Shown in pieces: positions 15,162 through 24,235 of a stretch of 27,948 nucleotides of DNA. This DNA comes from a bacterium (GTDB taxonomy: Bacteria > SZUA-79 > Acidulodesulfobacterales > Acidulodesulfobacteraceae): the NCBI GenBank assembly GCA_021784835.1, contig JAJYHI010000084.1:1-27948 (forward strand). Direction: 5' to 3'. Position 1 is the stretch's first letter. The number at the start of each line of letters is the position of its first letter. The position numbers and the translations under genes were made by a program. Under the pieces are notes generated by a model, which searched no databases, was not told the origin of the DNA, and worked only from the letters and a program-made list of their open reading frames with translations.

Positions 15162-17969
15162 ATGAATATTATAAAAAAATCTTTTATTTTTTTTGCTTAT
15201 ACTTTATTATTTGCGATATTTTTCTTACATTTTGCGGCAAATAACGTTTTTGCCTCAAACGTCCGCAATATATACGATATAAATGCAGGGCAATATACCG
15301 TAAAATCTATTAATTACAAAATCCCTTACGGTATTCCGGCAAGCAATATAAAAGATCTTTTCTATATAAAAACCGGAAGAAAATTTTCAATGATTTCTTT
15401 GGAAAAAACGATTAAAACGCTTTATGCTTCAGGCTATTTTTCCAACGTTTCGGTTTTTGCAAATATAAATAAAAAATTGAAATTAATTTATTTAAAATTT
15501 GTTTTTTCTCCTAAAATTTACATTAAAGAAATTAATATAAAAGGACTTAAAAATACCGGAATTTCGAGCGGGAGGATAATAAAATCCATTCCTTTTAAAA
15601 AAGGCGGTTTAATATATAAATATTATAAAACTATAAGCATAAAAAAAATAAAAAAGATTATGTCTAAGGGCGGTTATCCGTCGGCAAAAGTAAGCATAAA
15701 AACTGCCGTATTAAAAGAAAAGCCTAAAGCTTATGCGGTAAATATAAAAATTATTTCCGGCAGACCGGTTATAATTTCTAATATATTCGTTAAATTTAAA
15801 TTATATTATCCGGAAAAAAAGGTTGAAGTTTTAATTAAAAAACTTATCGGCAAACCGCTTAATTTAAATAAAATTCATTTATTGAGGAAAAGCATATGGG
15901 ATTTATATAAAAACAAGGGCTATTTAAATTCCATTATAACAAGTCCTAAAATAACTTATATTTCTAAGCGCAAAGCCGTGATAACCCTTAAGGTTCATCC
16001 CGGTTATAAAATATTATTTCATTTTAAAGGAATAAAGCCGTTAAGCGAAAATTTCGTAAAAAATTCCGTATTGCAAATTAAAAACGTATTAATATTCGAC
16101 GGCGGCACTTTTTTAGCTTTTCAAAAGGTTTTAAAAAAATACTATATGAAGCAGGGCTACTTTTTTGCCAAGGTCTTGTTTAAAGAAAATAAAGACAAGA
16201 AAGATAAGACGATAAATCTTTACTATTCGGCATATAAGGGAAGCAAAGTAAAAATAAGCAAAATATACATATACGGGTATAAACCTTTCAGCAGAGGGGC
16301 TATAACGCGTCTTATGAGAACGCACGTAACTTCTTTTTTTAACAGGGAATATTTCTGCAAAAACAGGCTTAAAAACGACGTTCAAAATATTAAAAACTAT
16401 TACGACAACGAAGGTTATTTATCCGCCCGTATTTATTATAAATTAAAATTTTCGCCGGATAAAAAGAGCGTAGCGGTAACCGTAAATATAGATTCCGGAA
16501 TTCCCACTATCGTAAAAAAAGTTTATATTACGGGGCTTCCTGCTATTTTTAAAAACAATGCCGCGCTTACCGGCTATTTTTTAAAAATGAAAGCGAAGCC
16601 CTTCCGTATAATTACGGCCGAGAACGGAAAGGAACTGCTTTCCACAAAATTATCGGATTCAGGGTATGTTTTTTCAAAAGTCAAAATGAACGTAAAGTTT
16701 TTAAAAAATAAAAAATATGCATATATTTACTATGAGATAAAAGCGGGACCGAGAGTCAGGATAAAACGGATTTTAATAACCGGCAATACTATAACGAGGA
16801 CGGGTTTTATTAAAAGTCTTTTACTTTTTAAAAAAGGGCAGTTTTACGACCAGCGGAAAATACTTGAAACTCAAAACAGGCTTTATAAAAGGGGTATATT
16901 TAATTCGGCCGTTATTAAAATAGAAAATCCCGAAAACGAAGTCTCCGAAAAAACGGTAATGGTTAGGGTAAAAGATGCAAAACCGTTGGATTTAAGTTTT
17001 GGCGCAGGTTACGGAACTTATACCAGATATAAAGGGTTTATTCAGATTGAAAACAATAATCTTTTCGGCACGGGAAAATCTCTTTCTTTAAGATTTTCCA
17101 AAAGCGCTATTTATACCAATCTTTTGTTAAGCTATTACGACCCCGCGATATACGGATACAGGGGGTTGGCGTTTAATGCGAGCGGACTCGATACCGACGT
17201 AATAACGCTTAATTACACTATGCACAAAGAAGGGGCGGATTTTTCGCTTATAAGAAGATTTGACAGATATTTTAAAGGATTGCTGTCATACGGCATGTTT
17301 TACGATTTTCTTTCGGGATTAAACCCCGGCGCCGAAATTACGCCCCGCGACGACGGTTTTACCAGAATAAGCTCTACGTCTCTTTCGTTTATATATAATA
17401 CTAAAAATAATATCTTCAATCCTACTTCCGGAAATTTAACGAATTTACGTTTTTCTTATTCCAATTTTCTGATAGATTCCCAGATTAACTTTTTTAAAAT
17501 TTATTTTCATTCGGAAGAATATATTCCTTTCGTATATAACACGGATTTTCTTATAGGAGCAAGATTAGGCTATATTAGGCCGCTGTCGCCGACCTCCCAG
17601 GTGCCGATAAACGAAAGGTTTTTTCTCGGCGGAAGAACGACCGTCAGAGGTTTCCCTCAGGATTCTATAGGACTCGTAAACTTAAATCCTTACGGCTATC
17701 CTATAGGCGGAGACGTTATGGAAAATTATAATCTTCAGCTCAATATACCTGTTTATAAAAGTATTAATTTTTTTATTTTTCAGGACGGAGGCAACGTTTT
17801 TTTGGATACGTCGGACGTAAGGCCTTTAGCGCTTTATAAATCTGCGGGAGCGGGCATAATGTATCTTTCGCCGATAGGGCCGATAAGTTTTTCGTACGGC
17901 TTTATTCTTACGAGGGAACCTTACTGGCCGGCGGGAGGAGTTAATTTTACCGTGGGGACTTCTTTCTGA
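15162..17969 (+). CDS. Omp85-family outer-membrane protein (TamA/BamA-like), seven apparent POTRA domains
   Basis: The 935-aa protein has a signal peptide (hydrophobic core ~8-25, cleavage probably near ANNVFAS). I read seven POTRA-like repeats at roughly 44-118, 121-204, 205-283, 284-362, 363-450, 451-531 and 532-607, each ending in a GY/GF-type turn and beta strands. A C-terminal beta barrel of about 325 residues (608-935) follows. The Omp85 signature VRGF is at 828-831, after FFLGG, and the protein ends in aromatic Phe. It would sit in the outer membrane with POTRAs in the periplasm, inserting barrel proteins or forming a TAM complex with TamB upstream. Its count of seven exceeds the three of TamA and five of BamA. 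It has no good ribosome-binding site and overlaps cbiD by one base. BamA versus TamA cannot be settled here. Confidence 0.88.
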   Translation: MNIIKKSFIFFAYTLLFAIFFLHFAANNVFASNVRNIYDINAGQYTVKSINYKIPYGIPASNIKDLFYIKTGRKFSMISLEKTIKTLYASGYFSNVSVFANINKKLKLIYLKFVFSPKIYIKEINIKGLKNTGISSGRIIKSIPFKKGGLIYKYYKTISIKKIKKIMSKGGYPSAKVSIKTAVLKEKPKAYAVNIKIISGRPVIISNIFVKFKLYYPEKKVEVLIKKLIGKPLNLNKIHLLRKSIWDLYKNKGYLNSIITSPKITYISKRKAVITLKVHPGYKILFHFKGIKPLSENFVKNSVLQIKNVLIFDGGTFLAFQKVLKKYYMKQGYFFAKVLFKENKDKKDKTINLYYSAYKGSKVKISKIYIYGYKPFSRGAITRLMRTHVTSFFNREYFCKNRLKNDVQNIKNYYDNEGYLSARIYYKLKFSPDKKSVAVTVNIDSGIPTIVKKVYITGLPAIFKNNAALTGYFLKMKAKPFRIITAENGKELLSTKLSDSGYVFSKVKMNVKFLKNKKYAYIYYEIKAGPRVRIKRILITGNTITRTGFIKSLLLFKKGQFYDQRKILETQNRLYKRGIFNSAVIKIENPENEVSEKTVMVRVKDAKPLDLSFGAGYGTYTRYKGFIQIENNNLFGTGKSLSLRFSKSAIYTNLLLSYYDPAIYGYRGLAFNASGLDTDVITLNYTMHKEGADFSLIRRFDRYFKGLLSYGMFYDFLSGLNPGAEITPRDDGFTRISSTSLSFIYNTKNNIFNPTSGNLTNLRFSYSNFLIDSQINFFKIYFHSEEYIPFVYNTDFLIGARLGYIRPLSPTSQVPINERFFLGGRTTVRGFPQDSIGLVNLNPYGYPIGGDVMENYNLQLNIPVYKSINFFIFQDGGNVFLDTSDVRPLALYKSAGAGIMYLSPIGPISFSYGFILTREPYWPAGGVNFTVGTSF

Positions 17970-19294
17970 TGGAGACGGCGGAAACGGAAACATCGATTGT
18001 AAAGGCGGCAGGCAACTCCGTTTCAGGCTTAAGAAAAGGTTTTTCCACAGGCAGTACAAGCGCGGCGGCGGTAAAAGCGTCTATAAGATACTATTTTGAA
18101 GACGTAAAATTTAATTCCGTAGAAATAAAAATGCCGGGCGGCGAAAATGCCTCTTTAAAAGTTGCATCGTTATCGAAATTCAAATTAAAGTCGGACGACG
18201 AATATATTATTTCAAAATCCGTTTTAATAAAGGACTCAGGGGACGATTTTGCCGACGTAACGGGAGGAATTGAAATTTGCGCCGATTTTACGGTTATAGA
18301 TAAAAAAGATAAAAATGCCGTAAAAAGTTTTAAAAAATATTATGAAAAATTCTTGGTTTATAATATAATAAAATGTCCTTTATGCACTGGTTCGACGATA
18401 ATTTTTGTATCGTCTAAAGGCATAGGGACGGTTAAGAGAAAAGGGCTGCCGGTAAAAGCGGGCTATCCGGCAATAAATCCGGTTCCATATAAAATGATAG
18501 AATCGGCCGCCGAAGAAGAATTAAAGTTAAAAATATTAGAATTGAAGACGGGCGCAAAAGATAGCCGCGATTACGGCGGCTACGACGGAAAAATTTTTTT
18601 TTCGTTACTTTATGTGCCGGAAGGAGAAAAAATTGCGGAACGGACTTTAAATCCCAGGCTCGGTATCGAAGGGGGCATAAGCATACTCGGAACATCGGGA
18701 TACGTCGTTCCCATATCTACCAAGGCATGGCTCGAAACTATTAAAGCCTGCTTAAGTTTTTTAAAAGCGAATAAAATAGACACCTGCGTTTTTACGCCTG
18801 GAAGATTCAGCGAAAAAGCGGCATTAAAAATATTTAAAAATATCCGCAGGGAAAGTTTTATAGAAATAGGCGACTACGTTTCGTATTCTTTAAGAAAAGT
18901 TTCCGGTACCGGAATTAAAAATATAATATTCGCCGGACAATTCGGGAAAATAGTTAAAATTGCCCAGGGCGCAAGAAACACTAATGCTAAATATACTGCA
19001 TTAGATTTAGGTTTTCTTGCGGAAACCGCAAAAGAAGCGGTTAAAAAGTATAGCGAAAACGACGCGGAGCATATTTACGGACTTATAATTAACTCTAATA
19101 CTTCGCGGGAAGCTTTCGGACATATAACTTCGGATGATTTTAATATTTATTCGGAAGATATTTTAGGCAAATTATTAAAAAAAGCCGCCGAAAAATTGCA
19201 TAATATCGTGAAAAACGCCGGTAAAGACGATAACGGCATAGAAATAGTACTTATCGATTACGGCGGAAACGAAATAAAAAGGGAGAGATTGTAA
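17969..19294 (+). CDS. cbiD: Cobalt-precorrin-5B (C1)-methyltransferase CbiD
   Basis: CbiD adds the C-1 methyl group to cobalt-precorrin-5B using S-adenosylmethionine, in the anaerobic cobalamin pathway. The protein (441 aa) carries GLRKGFSTGS near 20-29, GLPVKAGYPAINPVPYKMI (159-177) and GGISILGTSGYVVPIS (235-250), which are conserved CbiD blocks. It is about 70 residues longer than usual, partly from an insert near 108-145 that contains a CPLC motif (136-139) not expected in CbiD. The start ATG (17969) overlaps the TGA stop of the Omp85 gene by one base, so translation is likely coupled. The next gene begins 3 bases after the stop. Family call secure; the insert's role is unknown. Confidence 0.92.
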   Translation: METAETETSIVKAAGNSVSGLRKGFSTGSTSAAAVKASIRYYFEDVKFNSVEIKMPGGENASLKVASLSKFKLKSDDEYIISKSVLIKDSGDDFADVTGGIEICADFTVIDKKDKNAVKSFKKYYEKFLVYNIIKCPLCTGSTIIFVSSKGIGTVKRKGLPVKAGYPAINPVPYKMIESAAEEELKLKILELKTGAKDSRDYGGYDGKIFFSLLYVPEGEKIAERTLNPRLGIEGGISILGTSGYVVPISTKAWLETIKACLSFLKANKIDTCVFTPGRFSEKAALKIFKNIRRESFIEIGDYVSYSLRKVSGTGIKNIIFAGQFGKIVKIAQGARNTNAKYTALDLGFLAETAKEAVKKYSENDAEHIYGLIINSNTSREAFGHITSDDFNIYSEDILGKLLKKAAEKLHNIVKNAGKDDNGIEIVLIDYGGNEIKRERL

Positions 19295-19297
19295 AAT

Positions 19298-21112
19298 ATG
19301 GCAAAAACGTCTAAGAAAGTCTACATAGTAGGAGTTTCTCCATGCTATCAGGATATTGCAAGAAAACAGATTTTAGAAATGTTTGCGGATAAAAAAAACA
19401 GAATAGATGCCGTGTTTGCAAAAAAAGAAGATGCACCGCTTCTTATATGGGTCAGGGAGCAGATATCGACCGAAAAGAAAAGTCTGGTTCTGGAAAACAA
19501 CGGAAATATAAGCCGGTTAAACAATGCGAAGATATTTTACGACGGCAAAATAAAATTTATCGAAGATTACGTTAAAGATAATCTCGGAAAAAAAAATATC
19601 TTAATACTTGCAAACGGAGACCCTAATTTTTTCGGTATCGGCGGCACCATAATCAGCGGATTAAAAGAAAACGAAAAAAGGTTTATAGAAATATATCCGG
19701 CAATAAGCTATATGCAGATAGGATTTTCAAAATTAAAAATTCCAATGACGCATGCTTATATATTAAGTCTTCACGGAAGAAGTTTTGACTGCCTGCATCC
19801 CGTTCTTAATTCCGAAAAAATAATAGGGATATATACCGATGAAATAAATACTCCGGATAAAATTTACGGCGAACTTGAAGAAAAAGGTATTTTAGAAAAT
19901 TTTGAATTTTATGTCCTGACGGAATTATGTTCTAAAAACGAAAAAATATATAAAAACTTTACGAAAGAGATTTTGGAAGATATAAGCGGTAAAAAAAATA
20001 TCGTTATATTAAAGGAAAAAAATCAAAAAAACAAAACTAAATCTTTGAATGCCGAAAACCATGCGGAATGTAAAAGCAAGGATAACAATAATTATAATAA
20101 CAAGTTTAATTGCGCGGGAATGGCCGCAAGCGTCGAAGATACCGTTAATATCAATATAAATAGAAATATCGTATTGGGCATAGAGGACGACAGATATATA
20201 CACGCTTCGGGAGAGCCTACGAAAAAAGAGATAAGGTCGGTCAGCCTCGGCATGATGGAGATTAAAGAGGATTCCGTTATAATAGACGCAGGCTGCGGAA
20301 GCGGAAGCGTCAGCATAGAAGCTGCAGGGCTCGCTTTCAGGGGCAAAGTTTATTCTATCGATAAAAATAAGCAGAAAATTGAAAATCTAAAAAGAAATAT
20401 AAAAAAATTCGGAAGAAATAACATAGAGCCGATATTAGGCGAACTTCCGGACGCTATAAAAAGCCGTTTAAATTTAAAATTAAAAGGCGTTAATCCGGAT
20501 TCCGTTTTTATAGGGGGCGGCGGAGCCGAAAACATAGACGGAATATTGAAAGAATTTTTAAATATACTGAAAGAGAACGGAGTTATCGTAGTTAACGCCG
20601 TCACGATAGAAACTTTATATGCGGTAATTAACTTTATTAAAAACGCCGGGCTTAAATACGAAATGGTTTCCTTAAGCGTTTCAAGGCTGAAATCGATCGG
20701 CGAAACATCATACTTTCAGGCTTTAAACCAGATTTATGCAGTTAAAATTACCAAAAAGTTTTTAAAACAGAATGCAGAGACTAAAATAGAACCTAAAATC
20801 GACGGAAGACCAAAACCTGAGTCAAGTCCGCTTGCTAAAACCGGGGCTGAAACGGAACGCAAAACCGAAATTAAGCCGGAAGCGGAAACTGCGGGCAAAA
20901 AAAGAAATATGACATTTAAAATAGAAAATAGAGGCGATAAAAAAAGCGAAGAATTAAATTCTAAAATGCCTAAAGTAAAAGTAAGGAATAAAACTATAGG
21001 AGCGCCTAAGTCCGATGATGAATTTAGCGGATTAAACGCAAATGAAGGAGACGGCGCAAACGATTTAAATTACGACATAGAAAACGGCGGGAGCGGCAAA
21101 AATGAGCGTTAG
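19298..21112 (+). CDS. cbiET: Fused precorrin-6Y methyltransferase CbiE-CbiT
   Basis: This 604-aa fusion combines CbiE (C5 methylation, residues ~5-240) with CbiT (C15 methylation and C12 decarboxylation, ~290-485). Evidence in CbiE is NGDPNFFGIGG (106-116), the tetrapyrrole-methylase GDP motif, and SLHGR (157-161). In CbiT it is HASGEPTKKEIRS (302-314) and the SAM-binding DAGCGSGSVSIEA (330-342). The two domains are joined by a Lys/Asn-rich linker (~240-280). A poorly conserved charged tail of about 120 residues (~485-604), rich in Glu, Lys and Asn, has no recognisable domain and looks disordered. A GGGAG ribosome-binding site precedes the start, and the stop overlaps cbiL by 11 bases. The function is well supported. 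Confidence 0.93.
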   Translation: MAKTSKKVYIVGVSPCYQDIARKQILEMFADKKNRIDAVFAKKEDAPLLIWVREQISTEKKSLVLENNGNISRLNNAKIFYDGKIKFIEDYVKDNLGKKNILILANGDPNFFGIGGTIISGLKENEKRFIEIYPAISYMQIGFSKLKIPMTHAYILSLHGRSFDCLHPVLNSEKIIGIYTDEINTPDKIYGELEEKGILENFEFYVLTELCSKNEKIYKNFTKEILEDISGKKNIVILKEKNQKNKTKSLNAENHAECKSKDNNNYNNKFNCAGMAASVEDTVNININRNIVLGIEDDRYIHASGEPTKKEIRSVSLGMMEIKEDSVIIDAGCGSGSVSIEAAGLAFRGKVYSIDKNKQKIENLKRNIKKFGRNNIEPILGELPDAIKSRLNLKLKGVNPDSVFIGGGGAENIDGILKEFLNILKENGVIVVNAVTIETLYAVINFIKNAGLKYEMVSLSVSRLKSIGETSYFQALNQIYAVKITKKFLKQNAETKIEPKIDGRPKPESSPLAKTGAETERKTEIKPEAETAGKKRNMTFKIENRGDKKSEELNSKMPKVKVRNKTIGAPKSDDEFSGLNANEGDGANDLNYDIENGGSGKNER

Positions 21113-21914
21113 CGGAAGCGGAAGCGGGGGCGTACAAAAAACTCTGTTCGTAGTCGGGGTAGGACCCGGAGATCCTGAGCTTATTACGGTAAAAGCAATA
21201 AACGCCGTGATTAAAAGCGACTATATATTTTATCCAGACGTCTGCGGAGGCAAAAACAAAACCGCTTACGATATAGTTAAAAGCGCGGTAAAATTTGCCG
21301 GTTTGGGCGGTATCGACGAAAACAGGCTTATTCCTTTGCAGGTAGAAATGAAGCGTTCTACAGGCAAAAATAAAGATTTATACAGGGAAAACGCTTTAAA
21401 AATTTATGAAAAATTGACAGACGAAAGCGTTTCGTGCGTCTCATACGTTACTCTTGGGGACCCGGCGTTTTACAGTACCTATTTCGGAATTCACGCCGCT
21501 TTTAAAGAAATTGAGGCGAAAAATTTTACTATAAATATTATTATTATTAACGGCGTTTCTTCTTTTTTGTATTCTTTCGGACTGCTTGAAGAACCGTACA
21601 TAGCTAAAAATGCGAGCGTTTTAATATCGGTGCCGCTTAAAAAAAGCATAAATGAATTAAAAGCGGAAATAAAATTTATAGCCGATAAATCCAGAATTTC
21701 GCGTCCGCAAAGCATAGTTTTTATGAAAGCTGGAAACTGCGTAAAAAATATTCTGGAAGCGTTTAAAGATGTTTTAGGGGGCATATACGGAGAGAACGAA
21801 AACGATAAAATAAAACTGTATTTAATAGAAAAATCGGAAGTCGTAAAAGATTTTACAAAGAAAACCGATTTGGATTTCGATTATTTTTCAATTTTAATAG
21901 GCGTGTTTTTGTGA
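21102..21914 (+). CDS. cbiL: Precorrin-2 C20-methyltransferase CbiL/CobI
   Basis: This enzyme adds the C-20 methyl group to (cobalt-)precorrin-2, an early step of the pathway. The 270-aa protein has the tetrapyrrole-methylase glycine motif VGPGDPELITVKA (20-30 region) and the SAM-site GDP at 119-121 (YVTLGDPAFYS). YPDVCGG near 44-50, a C20-methyltransferase-like feature, separates it from the related enzymes. It begins with an unusual Ser/Gly run (VSGSGSGG) at residues 3-10. The gene overlaps cbiET by 11 bases and is followed after 15 bases by cbiF. A GGGAG lies just upstream of the start. Family membership is certain, and substrate assignment to C20 is strong. Confidence 0.9.
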   Translation: MSVSGSGSGGVQKTLFVVGVGPGDPELITVKAINAVIKSDYIFYPDVCGGKNKTAYDIVKSAVKFAGLGGIDENRLIPLQVEMKRSTGKNKDLYRENALKIYEKLTDESVSCVSYVTLGDPAFYSTYFGIHAAFKEIEAKNFTINIIIINGVSSFLYSFGLLEEPYIAKNASVLISVPLKKSINELKAEIKFIADKSRISRPQSIVFMKAGNCVKNILEAFKDVLGGIYGENENDKIKLYLIEKSEVVKDFTKKTDLDFDYFSILIGVFL

Positions 21915-21929
21915 GGATATAAATATTAT

Positions 21930-22817
21930 ATGAATAATAAATTTTTAAAATCTAAAATATATTTTGTGTCGGCAGGTCCCGGAGACCCTGAACTGCTGAC
22001 CGTCAAAGCCGCAAAAATATTAAAAAAATCGGATGCCGTTTTTTACGCAGGTTCTTTAATTAATCCTTTAATGCTTAAAATTATAAAAAAGGGCGCCGAG
22101 TTAATAGATATAAAAAGCCTTAATTTTGAAGAAATAAAAACTAAAGTCGAAAATATTTTAAGTTTAAACGAAAACAAAAACGGCAGAGAAGGTTCAATTT
22201 CGGTTAAAGACGGAAAAGACGGCAGATATGACAGAGACGGAAAAGATATAAAGCGCGGAGTGAAAGTAATTTCTATACTGCATGCGGGAGACTCATCTGT
22301 TTATTCCGCAATAAACGAACAGATGGCTTATCTGGAAGAGATGGGCGTGGAATATGAAATTATACCCGGCGTTACCGCCGCTTTTGCCGCAAGCGCCGCA
22401 AATAAATCTATTTTGACCCTGCCGGACGTTTCGCAAACCGTTATATTCTGCAGGGGCGAAGGAAGGACGGGCAAGATGCCCGAAGGACAGGATATAAAAA
22501 GCCTTGCAAAGCACGGAGCCACTATGGCTATATATTTAAGCTTCGGGCTTATAAAATCCGTAACCGAAGACCTGCTTGAATCTTACAATGAAGATACGCC
22601 CTGCCTTATAGCAAAAGACGTGTCTTTAAAAAGCCAGTTTTTGATAAACTGCAAGTTAAAAGACGTAGTTAAAAAAGCCGAAGAATTTTCAATAAAAAAT
22701 ATGGCGGTTTTAATAGTCGGAGAAGCTCTTAACGGGAAATATTTTAAAAATAACAAGTCGAAACTTTATGACAAGAACTTTTATCACGGGTACAGGGATT
22801 CTTCTGCCGGTTTATAA
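21930..22817 (+). CDS. cbiF: Precorrin-4 C11-methyltransferase CbiF/CobM
   Basis: CbiF methylates C-11 of (cobalt-)precorrin-4. The 295-aa protein has AGPGDPELLTVKA (15-27), a YAGSL motif (39-43) and HAGDSSVY (118-125). IPGVTA and then TLPDVSQTVIFCRGEGR follow; GVTA plus RGEGR-like residues are typical of this enzyme. A low-complexity insert (about 80-110), encoded by repeated GACGGAAAAGA-like units and rich in Lys, Asp and Gly, separates the first two blocks and looks like a surface loop. The last 50 bases overlap the start of cbiG, an unusually long overlap. A GAGGA lies 14 bases upstream of the start. Confident call. Confidence 0.92.
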   Translation: MNNKFLKSKIYFVSAGPGDPELLTVKAAKILKKSDAVFYAGSLINPLMLKIIKKGAELIDIKSLNFEEIKTKVENILSLNENKNGREGSISVKDGKDGRYDRDGKDIKRGVKVISILHAGDSSVYSAINEQMAYLEEMGVEYEIIPGVTAAFAASAANKSILTLPDVSQTVIFCRGEGRTGKMPEGQDIKSLAKHGATMAIYLSFGLIKSVTEDLLESYNEDTPCLIAKDVSLKSQFLINCKLKDVVKKAEEFSIKNMAVLIVGEALNGKYFKNNKSKLYDKNFYHGYRDSSAGL

Positions 22818-24192
22818 TAACAATGCAGAAGCGGGCGGCGTTTGCTGCGGCGATAACGGTAATATAGATATAAATGCAGATGCAGATATTAATATAAGTA
22901 TAAATATAGAAAAAATTAACTCTATAGCATTCGTTATAATATCGGAAAATTCTTTGTCTAATGCCGTTAAAATTTGCAGGGGCCTAATAAATAAAAAATC
23001 TGCCGATGAATCCGAAGCATACTATAAAATAAATTTTTTTATAGAAGAAAATAAAGAAGTTTTAATTGAATCCGCTTACGCCGCATTAATAAAGGAATTA
23101 AAGGAATTAAAATTAAATCCTCTTAAATTTAAATTTATTAACATTAATATTGAATTTGAAATCAAAAAATACAAAAAACTTTCGGACGGAGATACGGTTA
23201 AATTATTGTTTGAAAACTTCGATTATATAATATTTTTTCTTGCCGTCGGCGCAGTCGTTAGGTTAATTGCACCTTATTTGAAAAATAAGTATAAAGACCC
23301 CGGCATAATAACTGTGGACGAAGCCGGAAAATTTATAGTAAGCCTGCTTTCGGGGCATATAGGCGGAGCAAACAGGCTCGCCGAAGAAATTTCGGGATAT
23401 ATTGAAAATTCTATTCCGGTAATAACTACGGCTACGGATTCCAAAAATAAATTTTCGATAGACGCTTTTGCCGAAAAATTCGATTTTTATATAGAAGATG
23501 CGAAGAAAAAAGTCAAGGATTTCAATGAAGCGTCGCTTAAGGACGAAAGTTTTGAAATAATTTTGGAAGATAATTACAAAGATTTCGATATAAAACAATA
23601 CGTAAAAGGTTTTATTAACGCGAAAAGAATAAAAATAAACGGGGCGTTAGATTTTAAAAATTTGAAATTAAATTCCGAAAATTTTAAGGATAAGCATAAA
23701 ATAATAATAGTTACTATAAAAAAAGATTTGAACGGCTTGGAGAAGTCGAAAAACATTGCCATTTTAAGGCCGAAACGTTTAGTCGTAGGGATTGGATGCA
23801 ACAGGAATACAGGTTTAAAGGAGATAGAAGATTTTGTTTCGGAAATATTCGAAAAAAACGGCATTGCTTTAAATACCATAAGAAACATTGCTTCTATAGA
23901 CAATAAAAAAAACGAGCGCGGGCTTTTGGATTTTGGATTTAAATACGGCAGATTTATCGATTTCTATTCAAAAGGCGAAATAAACGCTTTTATGGAATCG
24001 TTTGTTTCAAAAAATACGCAGGTATCGTCTGAATACTTAAAATCTCCTAGTTTTAAATATACGGGGGCATATTCGGTCTGCGAACCTTGCGCAATGATGT
24101 CCGCTAAAAATTTAAGGACGCCCCTGATACCGAAGCAAAAAAAAGGAAACGTTACGGCGTCGGCGGCCGTCATAAGTATCGGTAAAATTTAG
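22768..24192 (+). CDS. cbiG: Cobalt-precorrin-5A hydrolase CbiG
   Basis: CbiG opens the delta-lactone of cobalt-precorrin-5A and releases the extruded carbon as acetaldehyde in the anaerobic pathway. The 474-aa protein shows GAVVRLIAPY, LLSGHIGGANRLAEEIS and TTATDSKNKFSIDAFA in the central domain. The CobE-like C-terminal domain follows, with VVGIGCNRNTGLKEIE and GAYSVCEPCAM. The conserved N-terminal domain begins near residue 53 (IAFVIISENS). The 52 residues before it are a poorly conserved Asn/Asp/Ile-rich extension that overlaps cbiF by 50 bases; no other ATG, GTG or TTG in frame was found for this region. The start may therefore be the annotated ATG or a rare non-ATG codon further in. No ribosome-binding site is visible. 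The family call is secure; the start is uncertain. Confidence 0.9.
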   Translation: MTRTFITGTGILLPVYNNNAEAGGVCCGDNGNIDINADADINISINIEKINSIAFVIISENSLSNAVKICRGLINKKSADESEAYYKINFFIEENKEVLIESAYAALIKELKELKLNPLKFKFININIEFEIKKYKKLSDGDTVKLLFENFDYIIFFLAVGAVVRLIAPYLKNKYKDPGIITVDEAGKFIVSLLSGHIGGANRLAEEISGYIENSIPVITTATDSKNKFSIDAFAEKFDFYIEDAKKKVKDFNEASLKDESFEIILEDNYKDFDIKQYVKGFINAKRIKINGALDFKNLKLNSENFKDKHKIIIVTIKKDLNGLEKSKNIAILRPKRLVVGIGCNRNTGLKEIEDFVSEIFEKNGIALNTIRNIASIDNKKNERGLLDFGFKYGRFIDFYSKGEINAFMESFVSKNTQVSSEYLKSPSFKYTGAYSVCEPCAMMSAKNLRTPLIPKQKKGNVTASAAVISIGKI

Positions 24193-24235
24193 AATAAAAA
24201 ATAATTTATTTAATTTAAGTTAAGGAAATGAAAAA

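Noticed and set aside
15143..17968. Possible cobalamin riboswitch before cbiD
   Set aside because: No B12-box or adenosylcobalamin riboswitch pattern was seen near cbiD, which directly overlaps the upstream coding gene, leaving no leader.
17826..18059. 77-codon minus-strand ORF across the Omp85-cbiD junction
   Set aside because: It is antisense to the ends of two strongly supported genes and has no ribosome-binding site or domain.
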